The notes under the pieces were generated by a model. The model was not told the origin of the DNA, ran no database searches, and saw nothing but the letters and a program-made list of their open reading frames with translations. DNA of 64,000 bases from Duganella sp. OV510 (GTDB lineage Bacteria; Pseudomonadota; Gammaproteobacteria; Burkholderiales; Burkholderiaceae_D). Made by a program: the position numbers and the translations under genes. The DNA is taken from the NCBI RefSeq assembly GCF_900100205.1, contig NZ_FNEQ01000006.1, forward strand, positions 354,738-418,737. The letters run 5' to 3'. This document shows positions 46,897 through 55,755 of the stretch, piece by piece; position 1 is the stretch's first letter; every line of letters starts with the position of its first letter.

Positions 46897-48036
46897 ATGA
46901 CCAAAGAAACCCAAACCGAGCGCCAGGCCATCCGTGCCGCTGTGCTGCACGAAGCCCACCAACCGCTGACGTTTGAAGCCGCATCGCTGGAAATGCCGCG
47001 CGATACCGAAGTGCTGGTGCGGATGGTGGCGACCGGCGTATGCCATACCGACATGGTGGTACGCGACCAAATGTTCAAAACCCCGATGCCGATGATCCTG
47101 GGCCATGAAGGCGCCGGCGTTGTCGAAAAAATCGGCCGGAGCGTCACCACCGTGGCAGTCGGCGATCACGTCGTCATGACTTACGCCTATTGCGGCCTGT
47201 GCGCACCATGCGCCACCGGCCATCCGGCCCACTGCGAGCACATGGGGGAACTGAACTTCGCCGGTGGCCGGCTCGACGGCTCGTCGTCGGCCTGCAATCA
47301 CGAGGGTGGTGAATTGCATGACCACTTCTTTGGCCAGTCGTCGTTTGCCACACACGCCATCGCCAGCGAGTTGAATGTCGTCAAGGTGCGCAAGGATGTG
47401 CCGCTGGAACTGCTCGGGCCACTCGGTTGCGGCATCCAGACCGGTTCAGGCGCGGTGCTGAACGCATTGAAAGTCCACGCCGGCGCCTCGTTCGTGGCAT
47501 TCGGCACCGGCGCGGTCGGCCTGGCCGCCATCATGGCCGCGCGCGTGGCCGGCGCCACCCGCATCATCGCGGTCGACGTCAACCCGGCACGACTGCAACT
47601 GGCCCTGGAACTGGGCGCCACGCACGCCATCAACAGCAAGGAGACCGATCCGGTCGCCGAGGTACGCAAGCTGACTGGCGGCGCCGACTTCACGCTGGAA
47701 TGCAGCGGCCGCGCGGAAGTGTTGCGTCAAGCCATCGACAGCCTGGGCACCCTGGGTACCTGCGGTATCGTGGGCGCGACCCGCGAGGGTACCGAGGCAG
47801 CGTTCAACGTCAACGACGTGATGATTCCTGGCCGCCGCATCATGGGCATCGTTCAGGGTGACGTTGTGTCGCGCACCTTCATTCCACAGTTGATCGAATT
47901 GTTCATGCAAGGCCGCTTTCCGTTTGACCGGCTGGTCAAGTTCTATCCGTTCGAGCAGCTCAACGAGGCAATGGCCGATAGCGAAAGCGGCGTGACCATC
48001 AAGCCGATCCTGCGCTTCGAACCTGCCAAGGCATAA
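46897..48036 (+). CDS. Zinc-dependent aryl-alcohol dehydrogenase
   Basis: The 379-residue medium-chain dehydrogenase has catalytic zinc ligands C49 (GVCHTD) and H70-E71 (GHEGAG) with a third Cys in LGPLGCGIQTG. Structural zinc cysteines are C99, C102, C105 and C113 (CGLCAPCATGHPAHC), and the NAD-binding site is GTGAVGLAAIMAA. It resembles XylB-type benzyl/aryl-alcohol dehydrogenases. GAGGAG lies 5 bases before ATG 46897; a longer open frame reaches 46789 without a better site. It would oxidise an aryl alcohol to an aldehyde for the dehydrogenase at 49161-50612. Confidence 0.88.
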   Translation: MTKETQTERQAIRAAVLHEAHQPLTFEAASLEMPRDTEVLVRMVATGVCHTDMVVRDQMFKTPMPMILGHEGAGVVEKIGRSVTTVAVGDHVVMTYAYCGLCAPCATGHPAHCEHMGELNFAGGRLDGSSSACNHEGGELHDHFFGQSSFATHAIASELNVVKVRKDVPLELLGPLGCGIQTGSGAVLNALKVHAGASFVAFGTGAVGLAAIMAARVAGATRIIAVDVNPARLQLALELGATHAINSKETDPVAEVRKLTGGADFTLECSGRAEVLRQAIDSLGTLGTCGIVGATREGTEAAFNVNDVMIPGRRIMGIVQGDVVSRTFIPQLIELFMQGRFPFDRLVKFYPFEQLNEAMADSESGVTIKPILRFEPAKA

Positions 48037-48049
48037 CGACAAGGCCCGC

Positions 48050-49075
48050 ATGGTCGACCTATCACCGCTGCTGCAGTTATCCGAGCGCTACACTAAGGTG
48101 GCCGACGCCGATCTAGGCGCGGCCAGCCCGATACTGGAAGGTCTGCAAGGACCATTCCGCGCCTATCAGCAGGCGCGCGATGCGGTGGGTACGGTCTGCA
48201 TCCGTGCCGCACTCTGCGGTACGGTGGCGGTGTCCACCCTGGCGTTCGGCCGTGCTGTCGACATTGTGCCGTCGGGCATGGACGATGGCCTGCTGGTCAC
48301 CACCGCGATTCGGGGCACCGCCGCCATCTCCGGCCGCCAGGGTGTGTTCGAGGCCAGCGTGGGCGAGACCTTGATCGCCCACGCGGAAGACCAACCGACT
48401 TTCGTCTACGCGCCGGACACTGAAGTGCTGAAGCTACGCTTCAGCCGCAAACGCCTGGAGCAACTGGGGGCGCGCCTGTACGGCGAGGACCATGCGCAGC
48501 GCCTGCATTTCGGCCCCGCCATGACGGCGCCGGGGGCGTCGCAGCGTTGGGCCGCACTGGTGCGCTATCTGCTGGTGACATTGAACGGCGCCGACGTGTC
48601 GCCGGTTACTTCCCAAGAGCTGGCGACGCTGGAAGAGCACCTGATGCTGACGCTGCTGAATATCCAACCGCACAACTATCTCGCGACGCAGCACGACACG
48701 CGGCGCGAGCTGGTGCTACGCCATTTCCGCGACGCCGCTGATTACATCGACCGTCATCTCGCCGATGAGCTGACGCTGGGCGATATCGCCGATGCCGCAC
48801 ATTGCAGCGTGCGGACACTGGCGCGCGCCTTCGAGACGGCCGGCGAGCTCGCTCCCATGCAATACGTGCACCGCCTACGCATGGAGAAGATCCGGGCTGA
48901 ACTCAGTAATCATGCTGAGCAACGCAAGACCATCGCCGATATCGCCTTCGGCTGGGGCTACAGCCATCTGGGCGAATTCAACCGCAAGTACCGCCAGACC
49001 TTCGGCGAGACGCCGTCCGCGACCCGCCAGCTGCAATTGGCAGAAATCCGTCAGCCTTCCGTCCAGCTTCCGTAA
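48050..49075 (+). CDS. AraC/XylS family transcriptional regulator 2
   Basis: The 341-residue protein has the same layout as the AraC gene at 19753-20739. A sensor domain carries CGTVAVSTLAFGRAVDIVPSG and PDTEVLKLRFSRKRLEQ. Paired helix-turn-helix motifs are LTLGDIADAAHCSVRTLARAFE and KTIADIAFGWGYSHLGEFNRKYRQTFGETPSA. It starts 13 bases after the alcohol dehydrogenase and precedes a salicylaldehyde-dehydrogenase-like gene, so it probably regulates both in response to an aromatic inducer. Confidence 0.88.
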   Translation: MVDLSPLLQLSERYTKVADADLGAASPILEGLQGPFRAYQQARDAVGTVCIRAALCGTVAVSTLAFGRAVDIVPSGMDDGLLVTTAIRGTAAISGRQGVFEASVGETLIAHAEDQPTFVYAPDTEVLKLRFSRKRLEQLGARLYGEDHAQRLHFGPAMTAPGASQRWAALVRYLLVTLNGADVSPVTSQELATLEEHLMLTLLNIQPHNYLATQHDTRRELVLRHFRDAADYIDRHLADELTLGDIADAAHCSVRTLARAFETAGELAPMQYVHRLRMEKIRAELSNHAEQRKTIADIAFGWGYSHLGEFNRKYRQTFGETPSATRQLQLAEIRQPSVQLP

Positions 49076-49160
49076 GACCGCTGCGGCGGACAAGACTAAT
49101 CTCCTTGTAGAGCGAAAAGCGAAGGCGCTTTCCGCCTTTCGAAACGAACAGGAGATTTAG

Positions 49161-50612
49161 ATGGAAACCAAACTCATCATCGATAACCAGGCCGTCAACG
49201 CCAGCAACGGCGCCACTTTCAGCCGGGTCAGCCCGACCAGCGGCGAGGTCATCACGGTGGCTGCCGCCGCCACCTTGAAAGATGCGATCGCCGCTGCTGA
49301 CTCGGCAGCTGAAGCATTCAAGACCTGGTCGAAGACCAGTCCGACTGAACGTCGTGCCATCCTGTTGAAAGCCGCAGATGCGCTCGAAGCCAAAATGCCG
49401 GAATTTATCAAGGTGATGGCGCGTGAAGTGGGCTCGTCGGAATTGTGGGCTGGCTTCAATGTGCAACTGGCCGCTGGCCTGTTCCGCGAAGCGGCCGGCC
49501 TGACGACGCAGATCCAGGGCGAAACGATCCCAACTGACAAACCGGGCGGCTTCTCGATGACCGTGCGCCAGCCAGCGGGTGTGGTGCTCAGCATCGTGCC
49601 ATGGAATGGCCCAGTGGTGCTGGCCGCCCGCGCCATCGCCTATCCGCTGGCATGCGGCAACACCGTGCTGTTCCGTGCCTCGGAAGCGAGCCCGCACACC
49701 CATCTGCTGGTGGCGCAGGCGTTGCTGGACGCCGGTCTGCCGCCGGGTGCATTGAACTTTGTTACCAACGCCCCGGAAGATGCGGCACAGATCATCGATA
49801 CTCTGATCGCTCATCCGGCGGTGCGTCGCATCAACTTCACCGGCTCGACCCGCGTCGGCCGCATCATTGCGGAGAAATCCGCGACCGAACTGAAACGTTG
49901 TCTGCTGGAGCTGGGCGGCAAGGCGCCGCTGGTCGTGCTCGATGACGCTGACCTGGACGCAGCGGCGCGCGCCGCCGCTTTCGGCTCATTCTTGTATCAA
50001 GGACAGATCTGCATGTCGACCGAGCGCTTGGTGGTCGATGAGAAAGTGGCTGATGAATTCGTGGCCAAGTTCGCTGAACGGGCACGCGCCTTGCCGGCTG
50101 GCGACCCTGCCACCACGCCTGGGCTGGTCATCGGTCCAGTGATCAATGCCGCCACGGGCAAGCGGCTAAACGCGCTGATTGACGATGCCGTCGGCAAAGG
50201 CGCGGTATTGGTCTGCGGCGGTGCAGCGGAAGGCGCGATGATGCCGGCGACGATCCTCGATCACGTCACGCCGGAGATGAAAATCTATGCCGAGGAAACC
50301 TTTGGTCCAGTCACGACCGTGGTGCGCGTCAAGGGCACCGAAGAAGCGGTACGGGTTGCCAACGACACCGAATATGGCCTGTCGTCGGCCGTTTTCGGCC
50401 GCGATCTGGATCGCACGCTGGCGGTAGCCCTGCAAATTGACGCCGGCGCCTGCCACATCAACGGCCCGACCGTCCAGAATGAAGCGCAATCGCCATACGG
50501 CGGTTTCAAGCAAAGCGGCTATGGCAAGTTCGACGGCCGCGCGGTGATCGATGAATTCACGGATCTGAAGTGGATTTCGATCTCGCCTAATTCGCAAACC
50601 TATCCGTTCTAA
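49161..50612 (+). CDS. Salicylaldehyde dehydrogenase-like aldehyde dehydrogenase 2
   Basis: The 483-residue enzyme aligns without gaps to the protein at 27070-28521. Both share TQIQGETIPTDKPG, catalytic Glu250 (LELGGKAPLVVLDD), Cys284 (YQGQICMSTERLVVD), AEGAMMPATILDHVTP and an ending in YPF. It oxidises an aromatic aldehyde with NAD. GGAG precedes the ATG; an imperfect hairpin (about 49113-49141) lies in the 85-base gap after the AraC gene. Two copies with separate AraC regulators suggest two inducible routes or two substrates. Confidence 0.88.
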   Translation: METKLIIDNQAVNASNGATFSRVSPTSGEVITVAAAATLKDAIAAADSAAEAFKTWSKTSPTERRAILLKAADALEAKMPEFIKVMAREVGSSELWAGFNVQLAAGLFREAAGLTTQIQGETIPTDKPGGFSMTVRQPAGVVLSIVPWNGPVVLAARAIAYPLACGNTVLFRASEASPHTHLLVAQALLDAGLPPGALNFVTNAPEDAAQIIDTLIAHPAVRRINFTGSTRVGRIIAEKSATELKRCLLELGGKAPLVVLDDADLDAAARAAAFGSFLYQGQICMSTERLVVDEKVADEFVAKFAERARALPAGDPATTPGLVIGPVINAATGKRLNALIDDAVGKGAVLVCGGAAEGAMMPATILDHVTPEMKIYAEETFGPVTTVVRVKGTEEAVRVANDTEYGLSSAVFGRDLDRTLAVALQIDAGACHINGPTVQNEAQSPYGGFKQSGYGKFDGRAVIDEFTDLKWISISPNSQTYPF

Positions 50613-50686
50613 CGTCCGAATTTTCAGGGCGCGCCATCTGCCGAGACGTTTGCGTCCGGCAGATGAGGGCGTAATCAGGGAGTACC

Positions 50687-52000
50687 ATGAATAACAAGAA
50701 TTCAGACAATATTATTATTGTCGGCGGCGGCGCGGGCGGGCTGGAACTTGCCTGCAAACTTGGACGCAAGCTTGGACGCGACCGAGTGACGTTGGTGGAT
50801 CAATCCTTCTATCACATATGGAAACCTTCTTTGCATGAGGTCGCCGCAGGAACCATGGACATGCATCGGGAGGGGCTACCTTATGCGATGCTGGCACATC
50901 AGAACGACTTCACCTTTATTTACGGTTCGTTCAGCAGGCTGGATGCCAAAAACAAGATTATCGTCGTGTCTGCAGTGGAAGCTCACTCGGGCAACGAAAT
51001 CATACCGGAACGAGAGCTTTCGTATTCCAAGTTATGCATCGCAGTTGGTAGCACCTCGCACTACTTCAACACGCCTGGCGCTGCGGAGAATACTATTTCA
51101 TTGAATGGACCGGGCGATGCAGAGCAGTTTCGGCGTGAGATGCTGAAGCAGATGACATGGGCTGAAAATCAGAAAGAACGCACGCCTGACGTTGGCGTGG
51201 ATGTAATTATCATTGGCGGCGGCGCTACTGGGGTTGAGCTGGCGGCAGAGTTGCGGGAGGCCAGCAGCCGCTATCTGGATTATGGGTTTCGCCAGTTAGA
51301 CCCGAGCAAAGATATTCGAATTACCCTGCTGGAAGGCGCGCCACGTATTCTGCCGCCGTTGCCAGAGCGGGTCGCCGCCACTGCCACAAAGTTGCTGGAG
51401 GAGCGGCACATCAAGGTCGTGCCAGCATGTCGCGTGGAGCGGATAACCCGTGATCAGGTGATCGATACATCAGGGCAGGTCTATCCATATCAAATATGCG
51501 TCTGGGCTGCTGGCATCAAAGCGCCGGCCTTCCTGGCCAAGCTAGGATTGCCAACTACGCCATCCGGTCAACTGGAGGTCACTAACCGATTGCAGGTTAA
51601 GGGACAAGCCGATATCTACGCCATCGGCGACTGCGCAGCTTGCGTCATGGCCGATGGCAGCCGGGTGCCGCCGCGTGCTCAGGCGGCACACCAGCAAGCT
51701 GACTATTTGTACAGGTCATTTATATATGAGCACCGACGCGGCCAGTCTGTGAGGGCTGCGTATATCTATCGTGACTATGGCTCATTGGTGTCGCTGGGCA
51801 TGGCCTCCAGCGTCGGAACTTTGATGGGCTCGCTAAAAGGCCGCTCGTGGTTCGTTCGGGGCGGCTTAGCCAGGATGCTCTATGTAAGTTTACATTTGCT
51901 GCACCATGGCGCTGTACTTGGGTGGGCGCGTACATGTGGTCTCGCAATCGCTAGGGTACTGGTTCGTCGAAACACGGCGCTTGTGAAGTTGCATTATTGA
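50687..52000 (+). CDS. Type II NADH dehydrogenase (NDH-2) family
   Basis: The 437-residue flavoprotein has two dinucleotide folds, IIIVGGGAGGLELACKLGRKLG at the N-terminus and VIIIGGGATGVELAAEL near residue 175. It also has YAIGDCAACVMADGS (FAD), PPRAQAAHQQADYLYRSF and a C-terminal amphipathic/hydrophobic segment. NDH-2 passes electrons from NADH to quinone without pumping protons. It follows the aldehyde dehydrogenase by 74 bases on the same strand and may help reoxidise the NADH made by alcohol and aldehyde oxidation, though it could be independent. Confidence 0.87.
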   Translation: MNNKNSDNIIIVGGGAGGLELACKLGRKLGRDRVTLVDQSFYHIWKPSLHEVAAGTMDMHREGLPYAMLAHQNDFTFIYGSFSRLDAKNKIIVVSAVEAHSGNEIIPERELSYSKLCIAVGSTSHYFNTPGAAENTISLNGPGDAEQFRREMLKQMTWAENQKERTPDVGVDVIIIGGGATGVELAAELREASSRYLDYGFRQLDPSKDIRITLLEGAPRILPPLPERVAATATKLLEERHIKVVPACRVERITRDQVIDTSGQVYPYQICVWAAGIKAPAFLAKLGLPTTPSGQLEVTNRLQVKGQADIYAIGDCAACVMADGSRVPPRAQAAHQQADYLYRSFIYEHRRGQSVRAAYIYRDYGSLVSLGMASSVGTLMGSLKGRSWFVRGGLARMLYVSLHLLHHGAVLGWARTCGLAIARVLVRRNTALVKLHY

Positions 52001-52205
52001 GTAAATGCTGCGATGTGTGTTTGCCCTTGCATTGCATTGCGAGCGAGGCGATATGCCGTTGGGGTTCCCACGCTCTGCTGGAAAATTGATTCCCAGCGAT
52101 GCTGGCCAGAGGAGTCGGTCCAAGTCGATTGATTAGTCGCTGACGCCGCCGGCCTGCTTGCGCAGGATCGCTCAAGCGGTATTATGAATTGTCTCTGATG
52201 AGAGA

Positions 52206-53594
52206 TCACGATGGACGAAGCTTCACATCTCCGCTAAGAGATGACCTCTGAGCGCTGTCTTGGCCTGTAACTTTGACGGAGGAGGGCCTTGGGATCGCAA
52301 CCAAAGCTCGGGCGGCCCGGCGCCACTCAGTCGGGCCTTCCACAGTATATGCGGAGCCCCATCGTATGCTAGCAAGCTTCAACCCCGTAGTGATTGCTCT
52401 GCCGCTGTCAGGTTCGTCGACAATTATATGGTTACCATCATCTATAAGATATGGCACGTCATTGCGCAGGTAGATGACATCGCCATCTTCGGCTACGCGT
52501 ATTTTGAGGTCTAGCTCACCCAAGGTCTTCGATTGGATTACCGCTGGAGCGTCAGCTCTACCCCGGAAGTGGAGTCGGGTCGAAGGGATCTTCTTGGCGG
52601 GCGCATGTTTCCGGAGCTCCTCCAGACATGCAGGTACCGCTGATGCGCATTTGTGGAGATAGGATAGGTATAGATTCCAACTCGACAATTGGATGCTCCG
52701 TATTTTTATCTGCCTCCGGTTATCTCGTACGTCCATCGCAAGCTGCATTTTTCGCTCGTCGTATCGATTGTCGATCAAAGCCAAAAACAGCTCGCGCACA
52801 TGTTTCGGCATTTTTATTTGGAACATAGTAAAGCGTTCGTAGCTCCTGAGCATGTGTTCCTCCTGCTTTGCATCTGCGGTAAGTTTGTTGATGTCCTCAA
52901 TCAAACGCTGGACTTCCGCCTGCAATGCTCGTCGGGTTCTGGTGAGGTCATTGCTGAACCGCCTCCAGAGCACCAAGTCGGGAATACCGCTACGGCGATT
53001 CATATTGGCCCTGAACTGGGCTTGCTTTTCGACTGTTTGTCGTAGGTACTCACAAGCTTTAGGCCAAGGCATACGCATCTCTAGCCGTAGAAAGTCGCTT
53101 GCGCTCAACCATGTTTTTCCGCATAGGATAAGGTTCTTGCGTGTTGATCGCGGGCTAGGGGTTACCTGTTGGTCGGTTCGATACTTTTCACGCAATAGTC
53201 CATGTGTGATGACGAGTTCTGCCAACAAAAAGTCCAAGTCCACATTGCGATTCCAAACCGGCACCAGATCATTTTCGGGTGAGCCGGCAGCCGCAGCAGC
53301 ATTGTCCTCTCTAACCCAGATCAGGCGTGAAATCGCGGTGTCAAACTTTGGGCCCATTTCTCGTCGCGGAGGGAGCTGTATGCCGAGTTCTTCTCTGGCT
53401 GTCTGCAGCGACTTTGGGGCAACCATGAGATCGCCATTGAATGTATCGATAACGCCGTCCAGGAGGCGATAGTATGCCGCTTCTCTAGCGTCCAGAAAAT
53501 GTACTTTATCTGCATCCGATAGTGCCCTGTACTTCGCCGGCAAGTTCCCATCCAGATATTTAATCTGCCGTGATCTCAGCTGACGCCACTCCAT
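52206..53594 (-). CDS. C-terminal half of relaxase, reached by -1 frameshift (unknown domain)
   Basis: This 462-codon frame begins MEWRQLRSRQIKYL, but it stays open without a stop up to 53675, exactly the frame entered by a -1 shift at an AAAAAAG site in the upstream relaxase gene. The fused protein would be about 761 residues. The segment is rich in charged helices (RRALQAEVQRLIEDINKLTADAKQEEHMLRSYE) and ends in a small beta-rich region. I recognise no known domain. It could also be translated alone from 53594, although no good ribosome site is seen. It ends 205 bases from ndh, with no tRNA or repeat marking the island edge. Confidence 0.7.
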   Translation of the reverse strand: MEWRQLRSRQIKYLDGNLPAKYRALSDADKVHFLDAREAAYYRLLDGVIDTFNGDLMVAPKSLQTAREELGIQLPPRREMGPKFDTAISRLIWVREDNAAAAAGSPENDLVPVWNRNVDLDFLLAELVITHGLLREKYRTDQQVTPSPRSTRKNLILCGKTWLSASDFLRLEMRMPWPKACEYLRQTVEKQAQFRANMNRRSGIPDLVLWRRFSNDLTRTRRALQAEVQRLIEDINKLTADAKQEEHMLRSYERFTMFQIKMPKHVRELFLALIDNRYDERKMQLAMDVRDNRRQIKIRSIQLSSWNLYLSYLHKCASAVPACLEELRKHAPAKKIPSTRLHFRGRADAPAVIQSKTLGELDLKIRVAEDGDVIYLRNDVPYLIDDGNHIIVDEPDSGRAITTGLKLASIRWGSAYTVEGPTEWRRAARALVAIPRPSSVKVTGQDSAQRSSLSGDVKLRPS

Positions 53595-53635
53595 CAGTCG
53601 AGCCTCGACAGTAGAGGCTGCTGATGTCGGTGGGC

Positions 53636-54490
53636 CTACTGAGCAGTAGGATTCAACTTCCTGCTCAGAGAGTGCTTTTTTTTTGAGCTGGGCGTTAACT
53701 TCAGAAATTCTTGAGTAAAGACATACTCGCGCAGGTTCGTAAAATTTTCTGCTCCTGTGGGTTTGATTGCCTCGTACTCGTTGAGTTTCCCACGGTTTCG
53801 TGTTTTAGTCTCGCCCAGTGTGCGCAGGAATGTTCGCAATTCAGCTTTCGAGCTCATGTTTTTCTCAATAATTTCGTCCAATACAATTTGTTTTATGTGT
53901 TTTTTATTATCCAAAAACACATCGCCACGATATCCTTCCAGTACATCGGATTCCATATTGAAGTCAGTTCTTCTGCTTAATGCTGGTGATATCGAGCCAA
54001 ATTTTGCGCATATTGCTTCCTGAATGGCATCATGAAATTCTAAATGATGTTTATGCACACCTCCCCACGGATTCATCGCTTTTCCGGTTTTTAAGTTAAT
54101 ATTAGGAACCACTATATGGCAGTGTGGTTTTCTAGATCGAACTATTCCATTTTTTCCTATAACTTTTTTTATCCTCGGGATGTGGGCCTCAGCGTAGTAA
54201 AGATACTCATCTTCCCGGTATGCGTTAAAAATTAAGTCTCGATAATAATCGACAATTTTCTTCAATGTTTTTTCATCAACGCCATCGTCTTTAAAGCTAA
54301 TTGTCACATGTGTGTATCTAATTCTGTCGCTGTGAATTGATTTAATCGACTGATCAAGTAAATCGATATTTCCACATAAGGTAAACCGGTCATCCAACTC
54401 GTCTCTCCCTTCTAGGCGACCGGATTTATTCCCATTTTTTAGATAGTTAACTATCCCATCAAAATTTCCTCTGATTCTTATTAATGCCAT
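53636..54490 (-). CDS. Relaxase/mobilisation nuclease-like protein, N-terminal part
   Basis: The zero-frame product has 284 residues. It shows GIVNYLKNGNKSGR near residues 12-25, which may hold the nicking Tyr, a His-rich metal motif RKPHCHIVVPNINLKTGKAMNP near residues 120-140, and an alpha-helical C-terminus. HUH-type relaxases cut one strand at oriT to start plasmid transfer. A ribbon-helix-helix gene and hairpins lie just upstream, as is common. It reaches a stop at 53636, while a -1 slip at 53681-53675 continues into the long frame below. The AT-rich codon use differs from the catabolic genes. The relaxase call is moderate. Confidence 0.65.
   Translation of the reverse strand: MALIRIRGNFDGIVNYLKNGNKSGRLEGRDELDDRFTLCGNIDLLDQSIKSIHSDRIRYTHVTISFKDDGVDEKTLKKIVDYYRDLIFNAYREDEYLYYAEAHIPRIKKVIGKNGIVRSRKPHCHIVVPNINLKTGKAMNPWGGVHKHHLEFHDAIQEAICAKFGSISPALSRRTDFNMESDVLEGYRGDVFLDNKKHIKQIVLDEIIEKNMSSKAELRTFLRTLGETKTRNRGKLNEYEAIKPTGAENFTNLREYVFTQEFLKLTPSSKKKHSLSRKLNPTAQ
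53639..53681 (-). promoter_or_regulatory. Programmed -1 frameshift signal in the relaxase gene
   Basis: Reading the minus strand, a nine-A run gives the slippery heptamer A AAA AAG in the correct phase (53681-53675). Six bases follow (CACTCT). An 8-bp perfect stem (CTGAGCAG, 53668-53661; CTGCTCAG, 53646-53639) with a 14-base loop comes next, immediately before the zero-frame stop TAG (53638-53636). This matches the layout of known bacterial -1 signals such as that of dnaX. Confidence 0.75.
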
Positions 54491-54559
54491 TTTTTACTCC
54501 TTCTGACTACGGTTGATGTTCTATTTGGTGACTCGTTTCCGGTTAAATTTTTGTTGCTC

Positions 54560-54964
54560 TCAACAAGAAAATTCGCCATCAATGTACTGCTGTATATTTG
54601 ATAGCATTTTAATAACCTCGTCAACCTTGGCAGCATCTTGATGGACTAAGGTCGGGCGAGAAACATATGCTGCGATTTCTTCGATCTTCAAATTGATTAG
54701 GTTACTGTAGTTGAGCAGTGTCAGTCGATTTTTGCCAGGATTTTTATCTATTTCATGCTGTTTGATAATTTTTTCTGCTAGCTTAGCTCTCCTTTCTAGC
54801 TCTTCTATTGATATAAGAGGACTAGGCTCACCACCGTTGCCGATGTCCAGAAACTTTGCTCGAAAGTATTCTGTGGTGGACATTCCGAAACCTTGAGAAA
54901 TTTCTTTAAATTCATCAATTTCTTCCGGGCTAAGCCGAAAATTAAGTTGTGATCTTCTTGTCAT
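54560..54964 (-). CDS. Ribbon-helix-helix relaxosome accessory protein (MobC-like)
   Basis: The 134-residue protein starts MTRRSQLNFRLSPEEIDEFKEISQGFGMSTTEYFRAKFLD, a typical Arc/MobC ribbon-helix-helix domain, followed by a charged coiled segment (ISIEELERRAKLAEKIIKQHE). GGGAG lies just before the ATG at 54964. Accessory proteins of this kind bind oriT and help the relaxase. The gene sits 69 bases upstream of the relaxase on the same strand and just below three hairpins, so it is probably part of a mobilisation module. A plain transcriptional repressor is the alternative. Confidence 0.7.
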   Translation of the reverse strand: MTRRSQLNFRLSPEEIDEFKEISQGFGMSTTEYFRAKFLDIGNGGEPSPLISIEELERRAKLAEKIIKQHEIDKNPGKNRLTLLNYSNLINLKIEEIAAYVSRPTLVHQDAAKVDEVIKMLSNIQQYIDGEFSC

Positions 54965-54974
54965 TTGTTTCTCC

Positions 54975-55058
54975 CGGTGCGTTAGCACCGCCATAGGGAT
55001 TAAAAGGCGCAGCCTTTTGCAAAGCGATGTCTAGTAACCGGAACGGTTGCTAGACATC
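54975..55058. other. Cluster of three hairpins, oriT-like
   Basis: Three inverted repeats lie in 84 bases just upstream of the ribbon-helix-helix gene. They are CGGTGC/GCACCG (54975-54990), AAAAGGC/GCCTTTT (55002-55018) and a 15-bp pair around a GAA loop (55026-55058) with one T/C mismatch. Dense hairpins next to relaxosome genes are typical of transfer origins. The exact nick cannot be located. Confidence 0.55.
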
Positions 55059-55387
55059 TGGCGTGCCTTGGTTTTTAAAAATGTACTTTTTCATAAACCT
55101 GCTATACAGAGAATTATTCTACCCCTCCCTGTTCGCAGAATTTCAGGGTGGGAAAGAAATTGCGTCTTTTTCGTATTTTCTGGAGAAATTTATTGCTATA
55201 AATTTCCTTTAATTAATCTTTTTTGTGTTTTGTAACACGGTGCTACTCAAATACTGATGACAGCAACTTCATTAGATATGCTGGCGCCTAAGATTTAAAG
55301 GCGAGGGTTGAACGATTGGGAAATCTTGACATTTTGCCGCGCGCAAGAACATCCGAGAAACTGCTTAATCCTCGGTGCTACCGGAAA

Positions 55388-55509
55388 AGTGCCTCAGGAG
55401 TGCGACGAGAAGTGACTCGAGAGTGCCTTGAAAGTGCCTCGAGAGTGCCTCGAGAGTGCCTCGAGAGTGCCTTGAAAGTGCCTTGAAAGTGCCTTGAAAG
55501 TGCCTAAAT
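55388..55509 (+). repeat. Eleven-copy 11-bp direct repeat array (iteron-like)
   Basis: Units follow AGTGCCTYGAR with an 11-base period. There are six or seven near-perfect central copies (55422-55498), two divergent copies and one extra A (55410) at the left, and a partial last copy. The period is close to one helical turn, so all copies would face the same side of DNA, as replication-initiator iterons do. No coding frame uses it. Confidence 0.75.
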
Positions 55510-55676
55510 CTAAACTAGCATATGACTTGATATACCTGAATCACTTGAGGCTTAACTTTGCCGATAGTCTCTCACGCGGGTATCGGAAGCCGCAGCATAG
55601 AGTGGCCTGGGCTGCGACCTGAGATTGTGAGGAAGCAACAAGCGTGTTGCCTGGCGTTCTCGAAAAAGCTTGTGCA

Positions 55677-55755
55677 GTGACAAAGGTGACAATGGTGACA
55701 ATGTGTGATTTTTGACGTAATAGAGAATGATATTATCTGTAGGATAATTCCTACA
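55677..55755 (+). promoter_or_regulatory. Control region of the Gabija-like operon
   Basis: Three consecutive 9-base units start at 55677 (GTGACAAAG, then GTGACAATG twice). A -35-like TTGACG lies at 55712-55717 and a perfect dyad TGTAGGA/TCCTACA around TAAT at 55738-55755, 67 bases before the likely ATG. The dyad sits about where -10 and transcription start should be, so a repressor could act here. No matching regulator gene is adjacent. Confidence 0.5.

Noticed and set aside
52001..52205. tRNA gene or attachment site at the edge of the island
   Set aside because: No tRNA fold and no direct repeat matched to the far side could be seen; the island border is only a change in gene type and base composition.
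55388..55509. CRISPR array
   Set aside because: Units are 11 bases and contiguous, with no unique spacers and no cas genes nearby.
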